Shown in pieces: positions 1 to 8,767 of a stretch of 64,000 nucleotides of DNA. Both the position numbers and the translations under genes were made by a program. Origin of the DNA: Aliitabrizicola sp031408575. Lineage in GTDB: Bacteria > Pseudomonadota > Alphaproteobacteria > Rhodobacterales > Rhodobacteraceae. Every line of letters starts with the position of its first letter. The first letter of the stretch is position 1. The notes beneath the pieces were generated by a model. It worked only from the letters and a program-made list of their open reading frames with translations, had not been told where the DNA came from and did not search any database. Location of the stretch: positions 1 to 64,000 of the forward strand of contig JANNWS010000022.1 of assembly GCA_031408575.1 (NCBI GenBank), written 5' to 3'.

Positions 1-599
1 ATACTCAACGGAACTGCATGTTCGTAGCGAAGACCAAGACGAGTGCAAACAAACCAGCTTCTTGGAAGACCGTTTTCCTTAATAATTTTCATGGCCTGCA
101 CAGACACTTGGCAGGTTATACTGGAGGTTTGAGGGTGGTTGGAAACTTCCAAAACCTCTGTTAACGCTGTCCGAAAAGTACGAGATAAGCGGTTTTTAGT
201 TTTTCCTTCTGAGTGAAGTTCTTTCACTACATTTCGGTGAGCACGAAGGAGGTTGATTTGGGAAGAGGTAAGCATCGTTTAGCTCTTTCTGGTGTTTCTT
301 AAGCCGCCGCCATCTTTGGTTGTGATGAAGCCCCTCCAAGTTCCATCCCGCCCGAACGAGACTTATGATTTCAGTTTTGCCCAGATGGGCGAATTGCGCA
401 ACAGAGGCTGGCGTGGACATGTTCACGGGGCGCAGCTTCAGACTCTGCCACTGCGCCGTCGTTCGAAACGATATATGGGACAAGACCGATCTGAACCCAC
501 CCTCAACAATGCTCAGTCAGCACCCGAAGCCTGCCTGAGCCTCTCGCATACGCGCCCGCCCCGACTTTGCTGCCCGGCGCTTGAACTTCAACTCTCGCA
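1..599. other. Left edge, no gene recognised, lower GC
   Basis: No reading frame here has a recognisable domain, a convincing ribosome binding site and Rhodobacterales codon use. The first 300 bases are visibly more AT-rich than the rest of the window. They hold a stem-loop: GAGGTTT at 124-130 pairs with AAACCTC at 152-158, and TTGGAA at 139-144 pairs with TTCCAA at 147-152. A 95-codon minus-strand frame (196-483) and a plus-strand frame (292-636) overlap each other and look like chance frames. The stretch may be the tail of something to the left of the window. Confidence 0.4.
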
Positions 600-1229
600 T
601 CACCTTGTTCCCTCCCGTTCCTTTGCGACCCGGTAGTAGGCCCACAAAATGCGCGCCGCAACCGACCGCCACGGCGTCCAGTCCCCGGCCATCGCGCGCA
701 GAGCCTTTTCTCCCGGACGCGCCTCCAGCGCGAACAGCAGCCTTGCTGCCTCCTGCAACGCCAGATCACCGGGCGCGAAAACGTCGGCACGTCCCAGCGA
801 GAACATCGCATAGATCTCGGCCGTCCACGTCCCGATGCCGGGCAGGGCCACCAGCGTGCCGATCACCTGATCTGTCGGCATGCCCCGCAACGCTTCATAG
901 TCGAGCCCGGACTGCGCCACAGCCCGGCCGTAGCGCATCTTCTGGCGCGACAGCCCGACAGCCCGCAGCGCCTCATCATCCGCCACCGCCAGCGACGCAG
1001 CTTCGGTCAGTCCTGCCGCCTCAAGCCGGGCCCAGATCGCATTGGCGGATGCCACGCTGACCTGCTGGCTGACAATCGCATCCAGCAACGCGCCAAACCC
1101 GTCGGGCTTGAGGCGCAAAGGCAATGGCCCGGTCAGTGCGATGGCTGCTGCAAACCGCGGCTCGTGCCGCGCCAGCCACTCGGCCCCTTCGGCCACACAA
1201 TCCGCTGTGCCGATGATCCGCCCTACCAC
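600..1229 (-). CDS. DNA-3-methyladenine glycosylase II (AlkA-like, HhH-GPD)
   Basis: A base-excision repair glycosylase that removes alkylated purines from DNA. The 209-residue protein has the helix-hairpin-helix of the HhH-GPD superfamily (LPGIGTWTAEIY) followed by the catalytic-Asp region (FAPGDLALQ). The conserved N-terminal helix LLDAIVSQQVSVASANAIW also fits the AlkA/MAG branch. It lacks the extra N-terminal domain of E. coli AlkA, as is usual in alphaproteobacteria. I chose a GTG start at 1229, just before the conserved VGRII; an upstream GTG at 1286 would add 19 poor-looking residues. It is divergent from the MFS gene at 1374. Confidence 0.85.
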   Translation of the reverse strand: MVGRIIGTADCVAEGAEWLARHEPRFAAAIALTGPLPLRLKPDGFGALLDAIVSQQVSVASANAIWARLEAAGLTEAASLAVADDEALRAVGLSRQKMRYGRAVAQSGLDYEALRGMPTDQVIGTLVALPGIGTWTAEIYAMFSLGRADVFAPGDLALQEAARLLFALEARPGEKALRAMAGDWTPWRSVAARILWAYYRVAKEREGTR

Positions 1230-1373
1230 GCCGCCCCCACCCGAAATCCAGCGATCGACTATGGCGCGCCCTGCCCCGCCTGTCACGCAGTTGCCCCCAT
1301 TACTGCTTTACGTCTGCCGCAAATCGCGCTTTGCCGCTTGCAGCCGGACCGCAGGCCGCACTACGCATGACGC

Positions 1374-2603
1374 ATGTCCAGCACCACGCGCCTTGCCACC
1401 TCTGACGCTCTCGCCAAACGCAACGTCTGGGTGCTTGTTGCCGCACAGGCGATCCTTGGCGCGCAGATGCCGATGATCTTTACCATCGCAGGGCTGGCGG
1501 GCCAGACCCTGGCGTCGAATGTCTGCTGGGCAACGCTGCCCATCACCATGTCGGTCGTGGGCTCGATGCTGGCCGCAACACCGCTTTCGGCACTGATGCA
1601 GCGGTATGGACGCCGTGCAGGCTTTGTCGTCGGTGCCTTGGGCGGGATGCTGGGGGCGGCCATCGGGGCCTGGGGCCTGCTGACCTCATCCTTCACGTTG
1701 TTCCTGATTGGCGCGTTCTTTACCGGCATCTACATGTCGGCGCAGGGGTTTTACCGCTTTGCCGCCGCCGACACCGCATCACCCGAATTCCGGCCAAAGG
1801 CAATTTCGTGGGTCATGGCGGGGGGCCTGCTGTCGGCGGTGATAGGCCCCCAACTGGTAAAGCTGACCGCCGAGTCAATGGTTGTGCCGTTTCTTGGAAC
1901 CTACCTTGCGGTTATGGCGCTGAACATGGTGGGCGTTTTCCTGTTCGCTTTCCTCGACATCCCGAAACCTGCCGCGCCCGCTGCCGACGCGCCGCAGGGC
2001 CGGACCCGGATGGAGATGCTGCGCGAACCCCGCATCGCGGTGGCGGTGATCTGCGCCACCGTCAGCTATGCGCTGATGAACCTTGTGATGACCTCGTCCC
2101 CCCTCGCAGTGGTCGGTTGCGGTTTTCAGACATCAGATGCCGCCGATGTCGTGTCAGCCCATGTGCTCGCGATGTATGCGCCGTCGTTCTTTACCGGCCA
2201 TATCATCGCGCGCTTCGGGGTCGAAAAGGTGATGGGTGTGGGACTTGCAATTCTGGCCGGGGCCGGTGCGGTGGCGCTCAGTGGGGTGGAGCTTGGGCAT
2301 TTCTTCATCGCGTTGATCCTGCTCGGGCTTGGCTGGAACTTTGGCTTCATCGGGGCGACGACCATGCTTGCGGGCGCCCATGCGCCCGAGGAACGCGGCC
2401 GGATACAGGGCCTGAACGATTTCATTATCTTCGGCGGCGTCACCCTTGCCTCGCTGTCTTCTGGCGGCCTGATGAACTGTTCGGGTGGCTCGGTTCAGGC
2501 CGGATGGAATGCGGTCAACATCGCGATGCTGCCGTTTCTGGTGTTGGCAGGATCTGCGTTGATCTGGCTGGCGCTGCGGCCGAAAGCTGCGGACGCGGGG
2601 TGA
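1374..2603 (+). CDS. MFS transporter
   Basis: A 409-residue inner-membrane protein with about 12 hydrophobic segments and the major facilitator superfamily loop motif after TM2 (MQRYGRRAGFVVGALGG, a variant of GxLaDrxGrr). Segments run from AAQAILGAQMPMIFTIAGLAG near the N-terminus to MLPFLVLAGSALIWLAL at the C-terminus, with a soluble central loop (PKPAAPAADAPQGRTR) between the two six-helix halves. Substrate cannot be read from the sequence. It stands alone: a divergent alkA-like gene lies upstream and a 355-base gap downstream. Confidence 0.85.
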   Translation: MSSTTRLATSDALAKRNVWVLVAAQAILGAQMPMIFTIAGLAGQTLASNVCWATLPITMSVVGSMLAATPLSALMQRYGRRAGFVVGALGGMLGAAIGAWGLLTSSFTLFLIGAFFTGIYMSAQGFYRFAAADTASPEFRPKAISWVMAGGLLSAVIGPQLVKLTAESMVVPFLGTYLAVMALNMVGVFLFAFLDIPKPAAPAADAPQGRTRMEMLREPRIAVAVICATVSYALMNLVMTSSPLAVVGCGFQTSDAADVVSAHVLAMYAPSFFTGHIIARFGVEKVMGVGLAILAGAGAVALSGVELGHFFIALILLGLGWNFGFIGATTMLAGAHAPEERGRIQGLNDFIIFGGVTLASLSSGGLMNCSGGSVQAGWNAVNIAMLPFLVLAGSALIWLALRPKAADAG

Positions 2604-2958
2604 ACAGGTCACGCCGCGTGCCGCTAGCCCAAGGGCGCAACGACGACCCCGGCGCCCCGACGACCGACACGACGCTGCTTCACCCAGAGCCGCGCCAGAA
2701 CATCGGGCGTTTGGCGTGAGGACATGGGGGAATGCCTTTGGTTCTTCAGGTTTCACATTCGGAACCGGCGGTTTCAAGCGTGGTCGGCGCTTCATCCGAC
2801 ACTGAAGATGGCACCCCCACCGCACCGCCGTGCCGGGGTGGTCAGATCATCATAGGTGGATTGAAGTCTTCATTCGGGATCGCATTCCACCACGGGCCCG
2901 CCGAAAATTCCGACTGTGCCTGCCAGAGGAGTGTCGCAACGTGCGGTCAGTCCACAAT
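2604..2958. other. 355-base gap between MFS gene and lysR
   Basis: This stretch lies between the 3' ends of the convergent MFS and LysR genes. I see no RNA gene, no clear terminator with a T-tract and no frame with a ribosome binding site. A 106-codon plus-strand frame that runs on into the LysR gene is judged a shadow. Confidence 0.4.
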
Positions 2959-3858
2959 TCATGCCCCCTGCATCGGTCCGTGCAGAGCAGCTGGGTTGAT
3001 CAGTTTCTGGAGCATCGGGTTGGGGAACCGGCGGTCTAGCGTGACGGCATAAAACGTTTCGGAAATGCCCGGCAGGCGGTCGGCTTCGATCAGGATGCCC
3101 TGTTCCAACTCGTCCTTGATGGCGATCAGCGGCAGCACGGCAAGTCCCGCATCCTCGCGCGCCAAAAGGCGCATCATCGCCATATCGTCCACCTCGGCCG
3201 CGATGGTGGGCCGGATCCCCGATTGTGAGACAAGTGCGTCAAAGCCGATGCGGATCGAACTGTTGATGCCAGGCAGGATAATCGGCTGGCTGGCCAGACG
3301 ATGCCGCAAGTCATCGGTGGCCTTCACGCGGGAAGGCGTACCCACAAGACTGACTGGCTGTTCCGCAAGGCGGTGCGACACGAAGGGCGTCGCCGCATCA
3401 CGTTGCGGCGGCTGATTGGTCAGCACCACGTCAAGGTTCAGCGTTTCAAGTGCATGAAGAAGTTCCGAAAGACTGCCGGATCGCAGGATCACTTCGGTAT
3501 CCGGCTGGCCCAGCACCGGGCGGAGGAAGGCCAGCTGAAAGTTGCGCGACAACGTCGCCAGCGCCCCCACCCGCAACACCTGCAAGCCACGCCCGGCGTC
3601 GCGCAGGGTGCCGAGCAATTCATCCCCCACGGCAAAGATCGCGTCGGCATGGTCCAAAGCGATGCGCCCGGCTTCGGTCAGGTGCAACTGCCGCCCCCGC
3701 CTGTCGAACAGCGGATGGCCCAGCCGGTCCTCAAGCTTGCGGATCTGCACCGAAATTGCCGATTGCGACAGGTGAAGCTTTTCCGCCGTACGGGTCAGGT
3801 TGCCGTCATGCGCGACCGCGCGGAACAGGTACAGGTGGTGATAGTTCAGATCTGCCAT
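2959..3858 (-). CDS. LysR-family transcriptional regulator, probable regulator of dabBA
   Basis: A 299-residue LysR-type activator/repressor. The N-terminal winged helix-turn-helix is plain (residues about 5-65, with GNLTRTAEKLHLSQSAIS and a wing at LFDRRGRQLHLTEAG). A periplasmic-binding-protein-like effector domain follows. The start HHLYLFRAVA resembles the NhaR/CbbR-like branch. It is divergent from dabB-dabA across 102 bases, the classical arrangement for a LysR protein controlling its neighbours; LysR-type genes are often found beside dab loci. The ATG overlaps a 25-bp palindrome (3857-3881), and no good Shine-Dalgarno precedes it, so autoregulation or a leaderless message is possible (inference). 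Confidence 0.9.
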   Translation of the reverse strand: MADLNYHHLYLFRAVAHDGNLTRTAEKLHLSQSAISVQIRKLEDRLGHPLFDRRGRQLHLTEAGRIALDHADAIFAVGDELLGTLRDAGRGLQVLRVGALATLSRNFQLAFLRPVLGQPDTEVILRSGSLSELLHALETLNLDVVLTNQPPQRDAATPFVSHRLAEQPVSLVGTPSRVKATDDLRHRLASQPIILPGINSSIRIGFDALVSQSGIRPTIAAEVDDMAMMRLLAREDAGLAVLPLIAIKDELEQGILIEADRLPGISETFYAVTLDRRFPNPMLQKLINPAALHGPMQGA

Positions 3859-3881
3859 TCGTTCTGTTTAACAGAACGAAT
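3857..3881. promoter_or_regulatory. 25-bp perfect palindrome, candidate operator for LysR/dabBA
   Basis: Two 12-bp arms (ATTCGTTCTGTT and its exact reverse complement) flank a single central T. The left arm covers the A and T of the lysR start codon, and dabB begins 80 bases to the right. Such symmetry is most unlikely by chance. Bound regulator could block lysR transcription or translation start while acting on the dab promoter. LysR proteins usually bind T-N11-A dyads, so a different regulator is also possible. Confidence 0.7.
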
Positions 3882-3960
3882 ATTGGCAAACAATGAATTT
3901 TACGTTGCACAGGGCCGCGGCTACGACCGCCAGACTGCGTTTTTCGAAAAGGACAGTCCC

Positions 3961-5520
3961 GTGACCACAGCGCTTGTTCCCTACCTCGCTCCCCTCGCGT
4001 TGCTGCTCTGTGCAGCTTTGGGGTTCTGGCATCCGGGGCAACGGCCCGCGCGAACAGTGCTTGCAGCCGAAGTGGGTGGAGTGATTGCAATCGTCACGGC
4101 GCTTGTCGCGGTGACGCTGCTGATCCTGCACGGACCGTCCACGGCAAGCCTGTTGCCCGGCCTTTCGGTCCGGCTGGATGTGATCAGCGCGGTGATGCTG
4201 TGTCTGGTCAGCTTTGTCGGCTGGGTCGTGCTGCGCTATGCCGCAAGCTATGTGGATGGCGAAGCGCGGCAAGGCGCGTTCATGGGCTGGATGTGCGCCG
4301 CATTGGCCGCCGTCATGCTGCTGGTGGCGGCGGGCCATCTGGTGCAACTGGTGCTGGCATGGATCGCCACCAGCCTTTGTCTGCATCAGCTGCTGCTGTT
4401 CTACCCCGACCGCGTGCAGGCGCGTCGCGCTGCGCACAAGAAACTGGTCACCTCCGGGCTGTCCAATCTGGTGATAATTGCAGCGGCTCTGGTTCTGTGG
4501 CGCGGCTTTGGCAGCGGTGACATTGCCACCATCCTTGAAGGCGCCCGCAGCGGTGCCGCACCGACGGCAGCGGCTTGGGCGGCGGGGCTGATAGCGCTGG
4601 CGGCAGTGCTGAAGTCGGCACAGTTCCCGACCCACGGCTGGTTGACCGAGGTGATGGAGACGCCGACGCCGGTATCGGCCCTGCTGCATGCGGGCGTGAT
4701 CAACGCGGGTGGGTTCCTGATGATCCGCTTTGCCGATGTGATGCTGACCGCGCCGGGCGTGCTGGCGGTGCTGGTGATGCTGGGCGGGTTCACCGCGATC
4801 TTTGCCGGCATGGTGATGCTGACGCAAAGTGCGGTGAAAACCTCGCTGGCTTGGTCCACCGTGGCGCAGATGGGGTTCATGGTGCTGCAATGTGGACTGG
4901 CGCTGTTTCCGCTGGCGCTGCTGCATATTGTGGCCCATTCGCTGTACAAGGCGCATGCCTTTCTGGCGTCCGGCGGCGCGGTCGAGGCGGTGGCCGCCGT
5001 GCGCAGGCCCGGCCTTGTGGCGGTGCCGTCAGGGGCCAAGGTCGGCCAGGCCTTTCTGGCCGCCATCGGCATCTATGCGCTGATGACGCTGGGGTTCGGC
5101 GCAGCGACCGGGTTCGATCTGAAATCGCCGCAGGCGATTGCGCTGGGTGCGATCCTGATCTTCGGCGTGGCCTATCTGATTGCGCAGGGCCTTGCCGGGG
5201 CCGCTCCCAAAGCACTGACCCGCGCCACGGTGATCTATGCGCTGGCGGCGTCGCTGGGCTATTTCGCGCTGCAAGCGGCCGTTGAGGCGCTGACAGCCAG
5301 CACCCTGCCCGCCACCCCCGCCCCCGGCCCGTTGGAATGGGCGCTGATCGTTCTAGCGGTCCTGAGTTTCGGTCTGGTGGCCGTGGCTCAGGCACTTTTT
5401 CCGCTGTGGGCGCATCATCCGGCGGCGGCAGGGCTTCGCGTGCATCTGACCAACGGGCTTTATGCCAATGCGGTGTTCGACCGGCTGCTGGGCGGCTGGT
5501 CGACGTCGCGCAAGTCCTGA
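3961..5520 (+). CDS. dabB: DabB, proton-conducting subunit of bicarbonate/CO2 uptake system
   Basis: A 519-residue polytopic membrane protein of the NADH-quinone oxidoreductase subunit L/M/N (proton-translocating) superfamily. It partners DabA to accumulate inorganic carbon. Family features are visible: ATSLCLHQLLLF, the conserved lysine segment LKSAQFPTHGWLTEVMETPTPVSALLHAGV (written here only as landmark LKSAQFPTHGW), and HSLYKAHAFL. The GTG start at 3961 has AAGGAC about 8 bases upstream; the frame stays open further upstream but that part is antisense to lysR and reads as non-protein. dabA follows after 31 bases, so the two form one operon. Confidence 0.9.
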   Translation: MTTALVPYLAPLALLLCAALGFWHPGQRPARTVLAAEVGGVIAIVTALVAVTLLILHGPSTASLLPGLSVRLDVISAVMLCLVSFVGWVVLRYAASYVDGEARQGAFMGWMCAALAAVMLLVAAGHLVQLVLAWIATSLCLHQLLLFYPDRVQARRAAHKKLVTSGLSNLVIIAAALVLWRGFGSGDIATILEGARSGAAPTAAAWAAGLIALAAVLKSAQFPTHGWLTEVMETPTPVSALLHAGVINAGGFLMIRFADVMLTAPGVLAVLVMLGGFTAIFAGMVMLTQSAVKTSLAWSTVAQMGFMVLQCGLALFPLALLHIVAHSLYKAHAFLASGGAVEAVAAVRRPGLVAVPSGAKVGQAFLAAIGIYALMTLGFGAATGFDLKSPQAIALGAILIFGVAYLIAQGLAGAAPKALTRATVIYALAASLGYFALQAAVEALTASTLPATPAPGPLEWALIVLAVLSFGLVAVAQALFPLWAHHPAAAGLRVHLTNGLYANAVFDRLLGGWSTSRKS

Positions 5521-5551
5521 TCCGCATTCAAACATCCCGAGGTTCCCCATC

Positions 5552-7924
5552 ATGATGATCCATCACCCCGATTTTGACCTGACCCCAAGTGCTGCGCTGC
5601 TGAATGCAGCCAACGCGGCAGCCCGTGCGATCCCGCCGCTGTTCCCGCTGGCCTCGAGCGTCGCGGTCAATCCCTATCTGGGCCAGACCGGCGACACTCT
5701 GGCGATGACAGCGGCCCGCCTCGGGCGCATTGCCGGCACACCGGTGACGCAACCGCGCGACTGGTATCTGGCGCGCATCGTGGACGGCCGGATCAGCGAT
5801 GATGACCTTGGCGCAGCCCTTGCCGCTTCGCCCGAAGCAAACCGCCCGTTGAGCCTTGCCGCGCTGAAGGCTGCGGCCCGCGAGATGGCTTCGCAGCAAC
5901 AGGCGTTGCCATCCGTGGCGCAACTGGCCGCAGAGGCATCCGGCATCGACTGGCCAGCCGTGGTGAATGACCGCTTCAGCGCCTGGGCGGCGGGGCATTT
6001 CGACAGGGGTCAGGCACTGTGGACAACAGCGCCTGGAACATCGGCCTACTCGGCTTGGCGCAGCTTTGCCGCCCATGACCTGACGCCGGAAATCGCGGGG
6101 CTTTCGGGCTTTGCCGCGTTTGTGGCTGCTGCGCCCGCAACGGCGGCCGGGACACTGGCGATGGCCACCTCCCGGCTCGGCCTGTCCGACGCGGCGCTGG
6201 ACACGGCGTTTCACGCCAGCCTGATGTCGCTTGGCGGCTGGAGCCAATATGCCCGCTATGACCTGTGGCAAGCCGAACTGGCAGGCGGCACCGACAGCGC
6301 CGTCACCGATCTGCTGGTCATCCGGCTGTTGTGGGACGTGGCGCTGTTAAGCCAATACAACGACAGGATCGGCGCTGACTGGGCCGCCGTGGTGGCCGCC
6401 CATGCAGAACCCCTGCTGCCCAGCCCCGATCAGGTAATCGACGTCATTCTGCAAGAAGCGTCCGAGCGTGCAGCACAGCGCGCCATGGCGACAGCCTTTG
6501 CCACGCCCGCCCCCGCCGCCCCGCAAAGCCGCCCGGCACTGCAGGCGGCATTCTGCATCGACGTGCGGTCCGAAGTGTTCCGCCGCGCACTGGAAAGCGC
6601 GGATCCGGGTATTCAGACCATCGGCTTTGCGGGCTTCTTCGGCGTCTTTGTCGAACATCACCCCTTTGCGTCAGACGTGGCCGAGCGGCGACTGCCCGTC
6701 TTGCTCAACCCGACGGTAAGATCCTGTGCCCTCTCGCCTGATGCCGGGGCCGAAGATGCCGCCCGCATAGCCGCGCGCGCCAAACGGGCCTGGGGCCGGT
6801 TCAAACTGGCCGCCGTGTCATCCTTTGCGTTTGTCGAGGCGACCGGGCCGATCTATGCGGGCAAGCTGGTGCGGGATGCGCTGGGTCTTGGCCCGTCACA
6901 TCTGCCGCATGATCCGGCCCCCCGGTTGTCGCCCGGTCTTGACGCTGCCCAAAAACTCGCATCGGCGGAAATGGTACTGCGCGCCAAGTCGATGACCGAT
7001 GGCTTTGCCCGGATCGTGCTGCTGGCCGGGCACGGTGCGAATGTCACCAACAACCCCCATGCCAGCGCGCTGCATTGCGGGGCGTGCGGAGGCTATTCGG
7101 GCGAGGTGAACGCCCGGCTGTTGGCAGCGCTGTTGAACGACCCAGAGGTGCGGCAAGGCCTGCTGACGCGCGGCATCACCATTCCCGATGACACGCTGTT
7201 CGTGGCGGGCTTGCATGACACAACCACCGATGATGTGCTGATCTACGCCGACGACACGCCCTCGCCGGCCCATGCCAGAGACCTTGCCGACGTCTCTCGT
7301 TGGCTGACCGCTGCCGGTCTGATTGCGCGTGGTGAACGCGCGCTGCGTCTGCCCCGTGCCAAAGGGGCGAGCGATATCGCGGTGCGGTCCCGCAATTGGG
7401 CCGAAGTCCGTCCCGAATGGGGCCTTGCGGGCTGCCGTGCGTTTGTCGCAGCGCCCCGGCATCGCACCGGCGCGCAGAACCTTGGCGGTCGGGCCTTTCT
7501 GCACAGCTATGACTGGCAGCAGGACAAGGACTTTGGCGTGCTGGAACTGATCCTGACTGCCCCTGTGGTGGTGGCAAGCTGGATCAGCCTGCAATATTTC
7601 GGCTCGACAGTAGCACCGGCAGCGTTCGGTGGCGGCAACAAGCTGCTGCACAATGTCACTGGCGGGATCGGTGTGGTTGAAGGCAATGGGGGTCTGTTGC
7701 GCACAGGGCTGCCGTGGCAGTCAGTGCATGACGGTGCAAATCTTGTGCATGAGCCGCTTCGCCTGTCGGTTATCGTCGAGGCACCGCAAGACGCGATCAA
7801 CGCCATCCTTGCGCGCCATGACGGTGTAAAGGCGCTGTTCGATAACCGCTGGCTGCACCTGTTCACGCTCGATGACGCCGGGCAGATGCAGGGGCGCTAC
7901 GTCGGCGGCCTTAATTGGGCATAG
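5552..7924 (+). CDS. dabA: DabA, zinc-binding (carbonic anhydrase-like) subunit of inorganic carbon uptake system
   Basis: A 790-residue member of the DUF2309/UPF0753 family, shown in Halothiobacillus to work with DabB. The complex is thought to hydrate CO2 to bicarbonate one way using a beta-carbonic-anhydrase-like site. The four expected zinc ligands are present: C335 and D337 in AAFCIDVRSE, H494 in LAGHGANVTNNP, and C509 in LHCGACGGYSG. Arg339 next to D337 is also kept. The start ATG at 5552 is followed by a second ATG; GAGG lies about 10 bases upstream. The protein looks full length and intact, so the carbon-uptake system should be functional. Confidence 0.93.
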   Translation: MMIHHPDFDLTPSAALLNAANAAARAIPPLFPLASSVAVNPYLGQTGDTLAMTAARLGRIAGTPVTQPRDWYLARIVDGRISDDDLGAALAASPEANRPLSLAALKAAAREMASQQQALPSVAQLAAEASGIDWPAVVNDRFSAWAAGHFDRGQALWTTAPGTSAYSAWRSFAAHDLTPEIAGLSGFAAFVAAAPATAAGTLAMATSRLGLSDAALDTAFHASLMSLGGWSQYARYDLWQAELAGGTDSAVTDLLVIRLLWDVALLSQYNDRIGADWAAVVAAHAEPLLPSPDQVIDVILQEASERAAQRAMATAFATPAPAAPQSRPALQAAFCIDVRSEVFRRALESADPGIQTIGFAGFFGVFVEHHPFASDVAERRLPVLLNPTVRSCALSPDAGAEDAARIAARAKRAWGRFKLAAVSSFAFVEATGPIYAGKLVRDALGLGPSHLPHDPAPRLSPGLDAAQKLASAEMVLRAKSMTDGFARIVLLAGHGANVTNNPHASALHCGACGGYSGEVNARLLAALLNDPEVRQGLLTRGITIPDDTLFVAGLHDTTTDDVLIYADDTPSPAHARDLADVSRWLTAAGLIARGERALRLPRAKGASDIAVRSRNWAEVRPEWGLAGCRAFVAAPRHRTGAQNLGGRAFLHSYDWQQDKDFGVLELILTAPVVVASWISLQYFGSTVAPAAFGGGNKLLHNVTGGIGVVEGNGGLLRTGLPWQSVHDGANLVHEPLRLSVIVEAPQDAINAILARHDGVKALFDNRWLHLFTLDDAGQMQGRYVGGLNWA

Positions 7925-7961
7925 ATTGATCGCGACGTCGGTCCCATGGGCTTTGATGAGG

Positions 7962-7996
7962 AGCCCCCCGACGGCATCGCTGTGCCAAGGGGGGCT
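7962..7996 (+). terminator. Hairpin after dabA, possible terminator
   Basis: AGCCCCCC (7962-7969) pairs with GGGGGGCT (7989-7996), with an inner GGCA/TGCC pairing in between. It lies 37 bases past the dabA stop. There is no T-run after it, so it could be a transcript-end stabiliser rather than an intrinsic terminator. The remaining bases up to 8150 hold no gene I can support. Confidence 0.5.
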
Positions 7997-8153
7997 GCGG
8001 GGATTCAAAAAAGGGGCCGGTCATGTCGGCGGTTGCCTCAGTCGGGCAGCACATGGCGAAGAGTGTGCCTCGATCACAGCAGTTTCGTTCGGGCGAGGAA
8101 TGGGTACCTGACACCAAGAGAGGCCGCTGCTCGGAGAGGTGGCCCCGGTTTGC

Positions 8154-8181
8154 TTGACCTGCGCCGATGCCGAACTAAGCT
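8154..8181 (+). promoter_or_regulatory. Candidate sigma-70 promoter for the 79-aa secreted protein
   Basis: TTGACC at 8154-8159, a 16-base spacer and TAAGCT at 8176-8181. It is followed by a short leader and the ribosome binding site GGAGG at 8212-8216, seven bases before the ATG at 8223. Confidence 0.5.
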
Positions 8182-8222
8182 TTGTTTGCGCACATGCGCG
8201 CGTTCGACTTTTGGAGGCTCAA

Positions 8223-8462
8223 ATGAAAAAAACTGCTCTGGCCGTTGCGCTTACGTTCGGAATGGCTGTCCCCGTTTTTGCAGGCAACTGCCCCGTGCTG
8301 ATGGGGCAATTCGAAGCAGCACTTCAGACCACCACAGTGGATGCATCAACCAAAGCGGCCGCCGTCGAGTTGTACGAAACCGGCAAAGCCGCACACGATG
8401 CAGGCGATCATGCCGCATCCGTCACAGCTCTGGATTCTGCCTTGGCGCTTCTGGCCTCTTAA
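8223..8462 (+). CDS. Small secreted helical protein, function unknown
   Basis: The 79-residue product starts with a textbook Sec signal peptide (MKKTALAVALTFGMAVPVFA, cleavage after AFA-like VFA), leaving a mature chain of about 59 residues. The mature part is Ala-rich and probably alpha-helical; its second half (YETGKAAHDAGDHAASVTALDSALALL) reads like a single tetratricopeptide-type hairpin. It has one cysteine (C23). A strong Shine-Dalgarno (GGAGG) and a good promoter make it a convincing gene despite its size. I do not recognise the family by name. It is likely periplasmic and stands alone. Confidence 0.75.
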   Translation: MKKTALAVALTFGMAVPVFAGNCPVLMGQFEAALQTTTVDASTKAAAVELYETGKAAHDAGDHAASVTALDSALALLAS

Positions 8463-8767
8463 TCACAAAACCTCGCCAACCTGTCACCGCCTGACATCAG
8501 GCGGTGACAGCACCAACGCGAGCGAATCTTAAGATCGCCGTATTGCAGCGCTGACGGCGAAGGTTGAGGTGGCGTATCAGCTTTTAGGGTGCTGAAACCA
8601 AAGAAGCGCGACCCCGACCAAAACACCGTTACAGCGATACGACCTTCTCCATCACTTACGTTGGAGTAATCACTCAAAAGGCCCGCATACTGAGGGAAGG
8701 ACATGGAGAGCGGCCCTACGACTGTAAACAGAATGGCTGCTGCTTGTCTGTCTCTTGTTTCTCTCAT
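8459..8767 (-). CDS. Hypothetical 102-aa protein with N-terminal membrane segment
   Basis: This is the second gene of a two-gene minus-strand unit: its ATG at 8767 overlaps the TGA of the gene before it (ATGA), typical of translational coupling. Residues about 8-28 (AAAILFTVVGPLSMSFPQYAG) are hydrophobic and could be a signal anchor or signal peptide. The remainder has no motif I know. The C-terminal 10-15 residues are encoded by a strong hairpin shared with the convergent neighbour, and the two stop codons overlap. It may be real but short-lived evolutionarily; function unknown. Confidence 0.5.
   Translation of the reverse strand: MRETRDRQAAAILFTVVGPLSMSFPQYAGLLSDYSNVSDGEGRIAVTVFWSGSRFFGFSTLKADTPPQPSPSALQYGDLKIRSRWCCHRLMSGGDRLARFCD
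8481..8510. terminator. Strong 14-bp-arm hairpin after the 79-aa gene
   Basis: CTGTCACCGCCTGA at 8481-8494 and its exact reverse complement at 8497-8510 form a near-perfect hairpin 18 bases past the stop codon. There is no T-tract, but the symmetric form would act on both strands. It lies inside the 3' part of the minus-strand frame 8459-8767, which weakens the case that the last residues of that frame matter. Confidence 0.65.

Noticed and set aside
196..636. Small frames at the left edge as real genes
   Set aside because: They overlap on opposite strands, have no recognisable motif and no Shine-Dalgarno sequence.
3301..3960. An upstream extension of dabB through the lysR gene
   Set aside because: The extra 220 codons are antisense to lysR and lack membrane character; the GTG at 3961 has a ribosome binding site and fits the family length.
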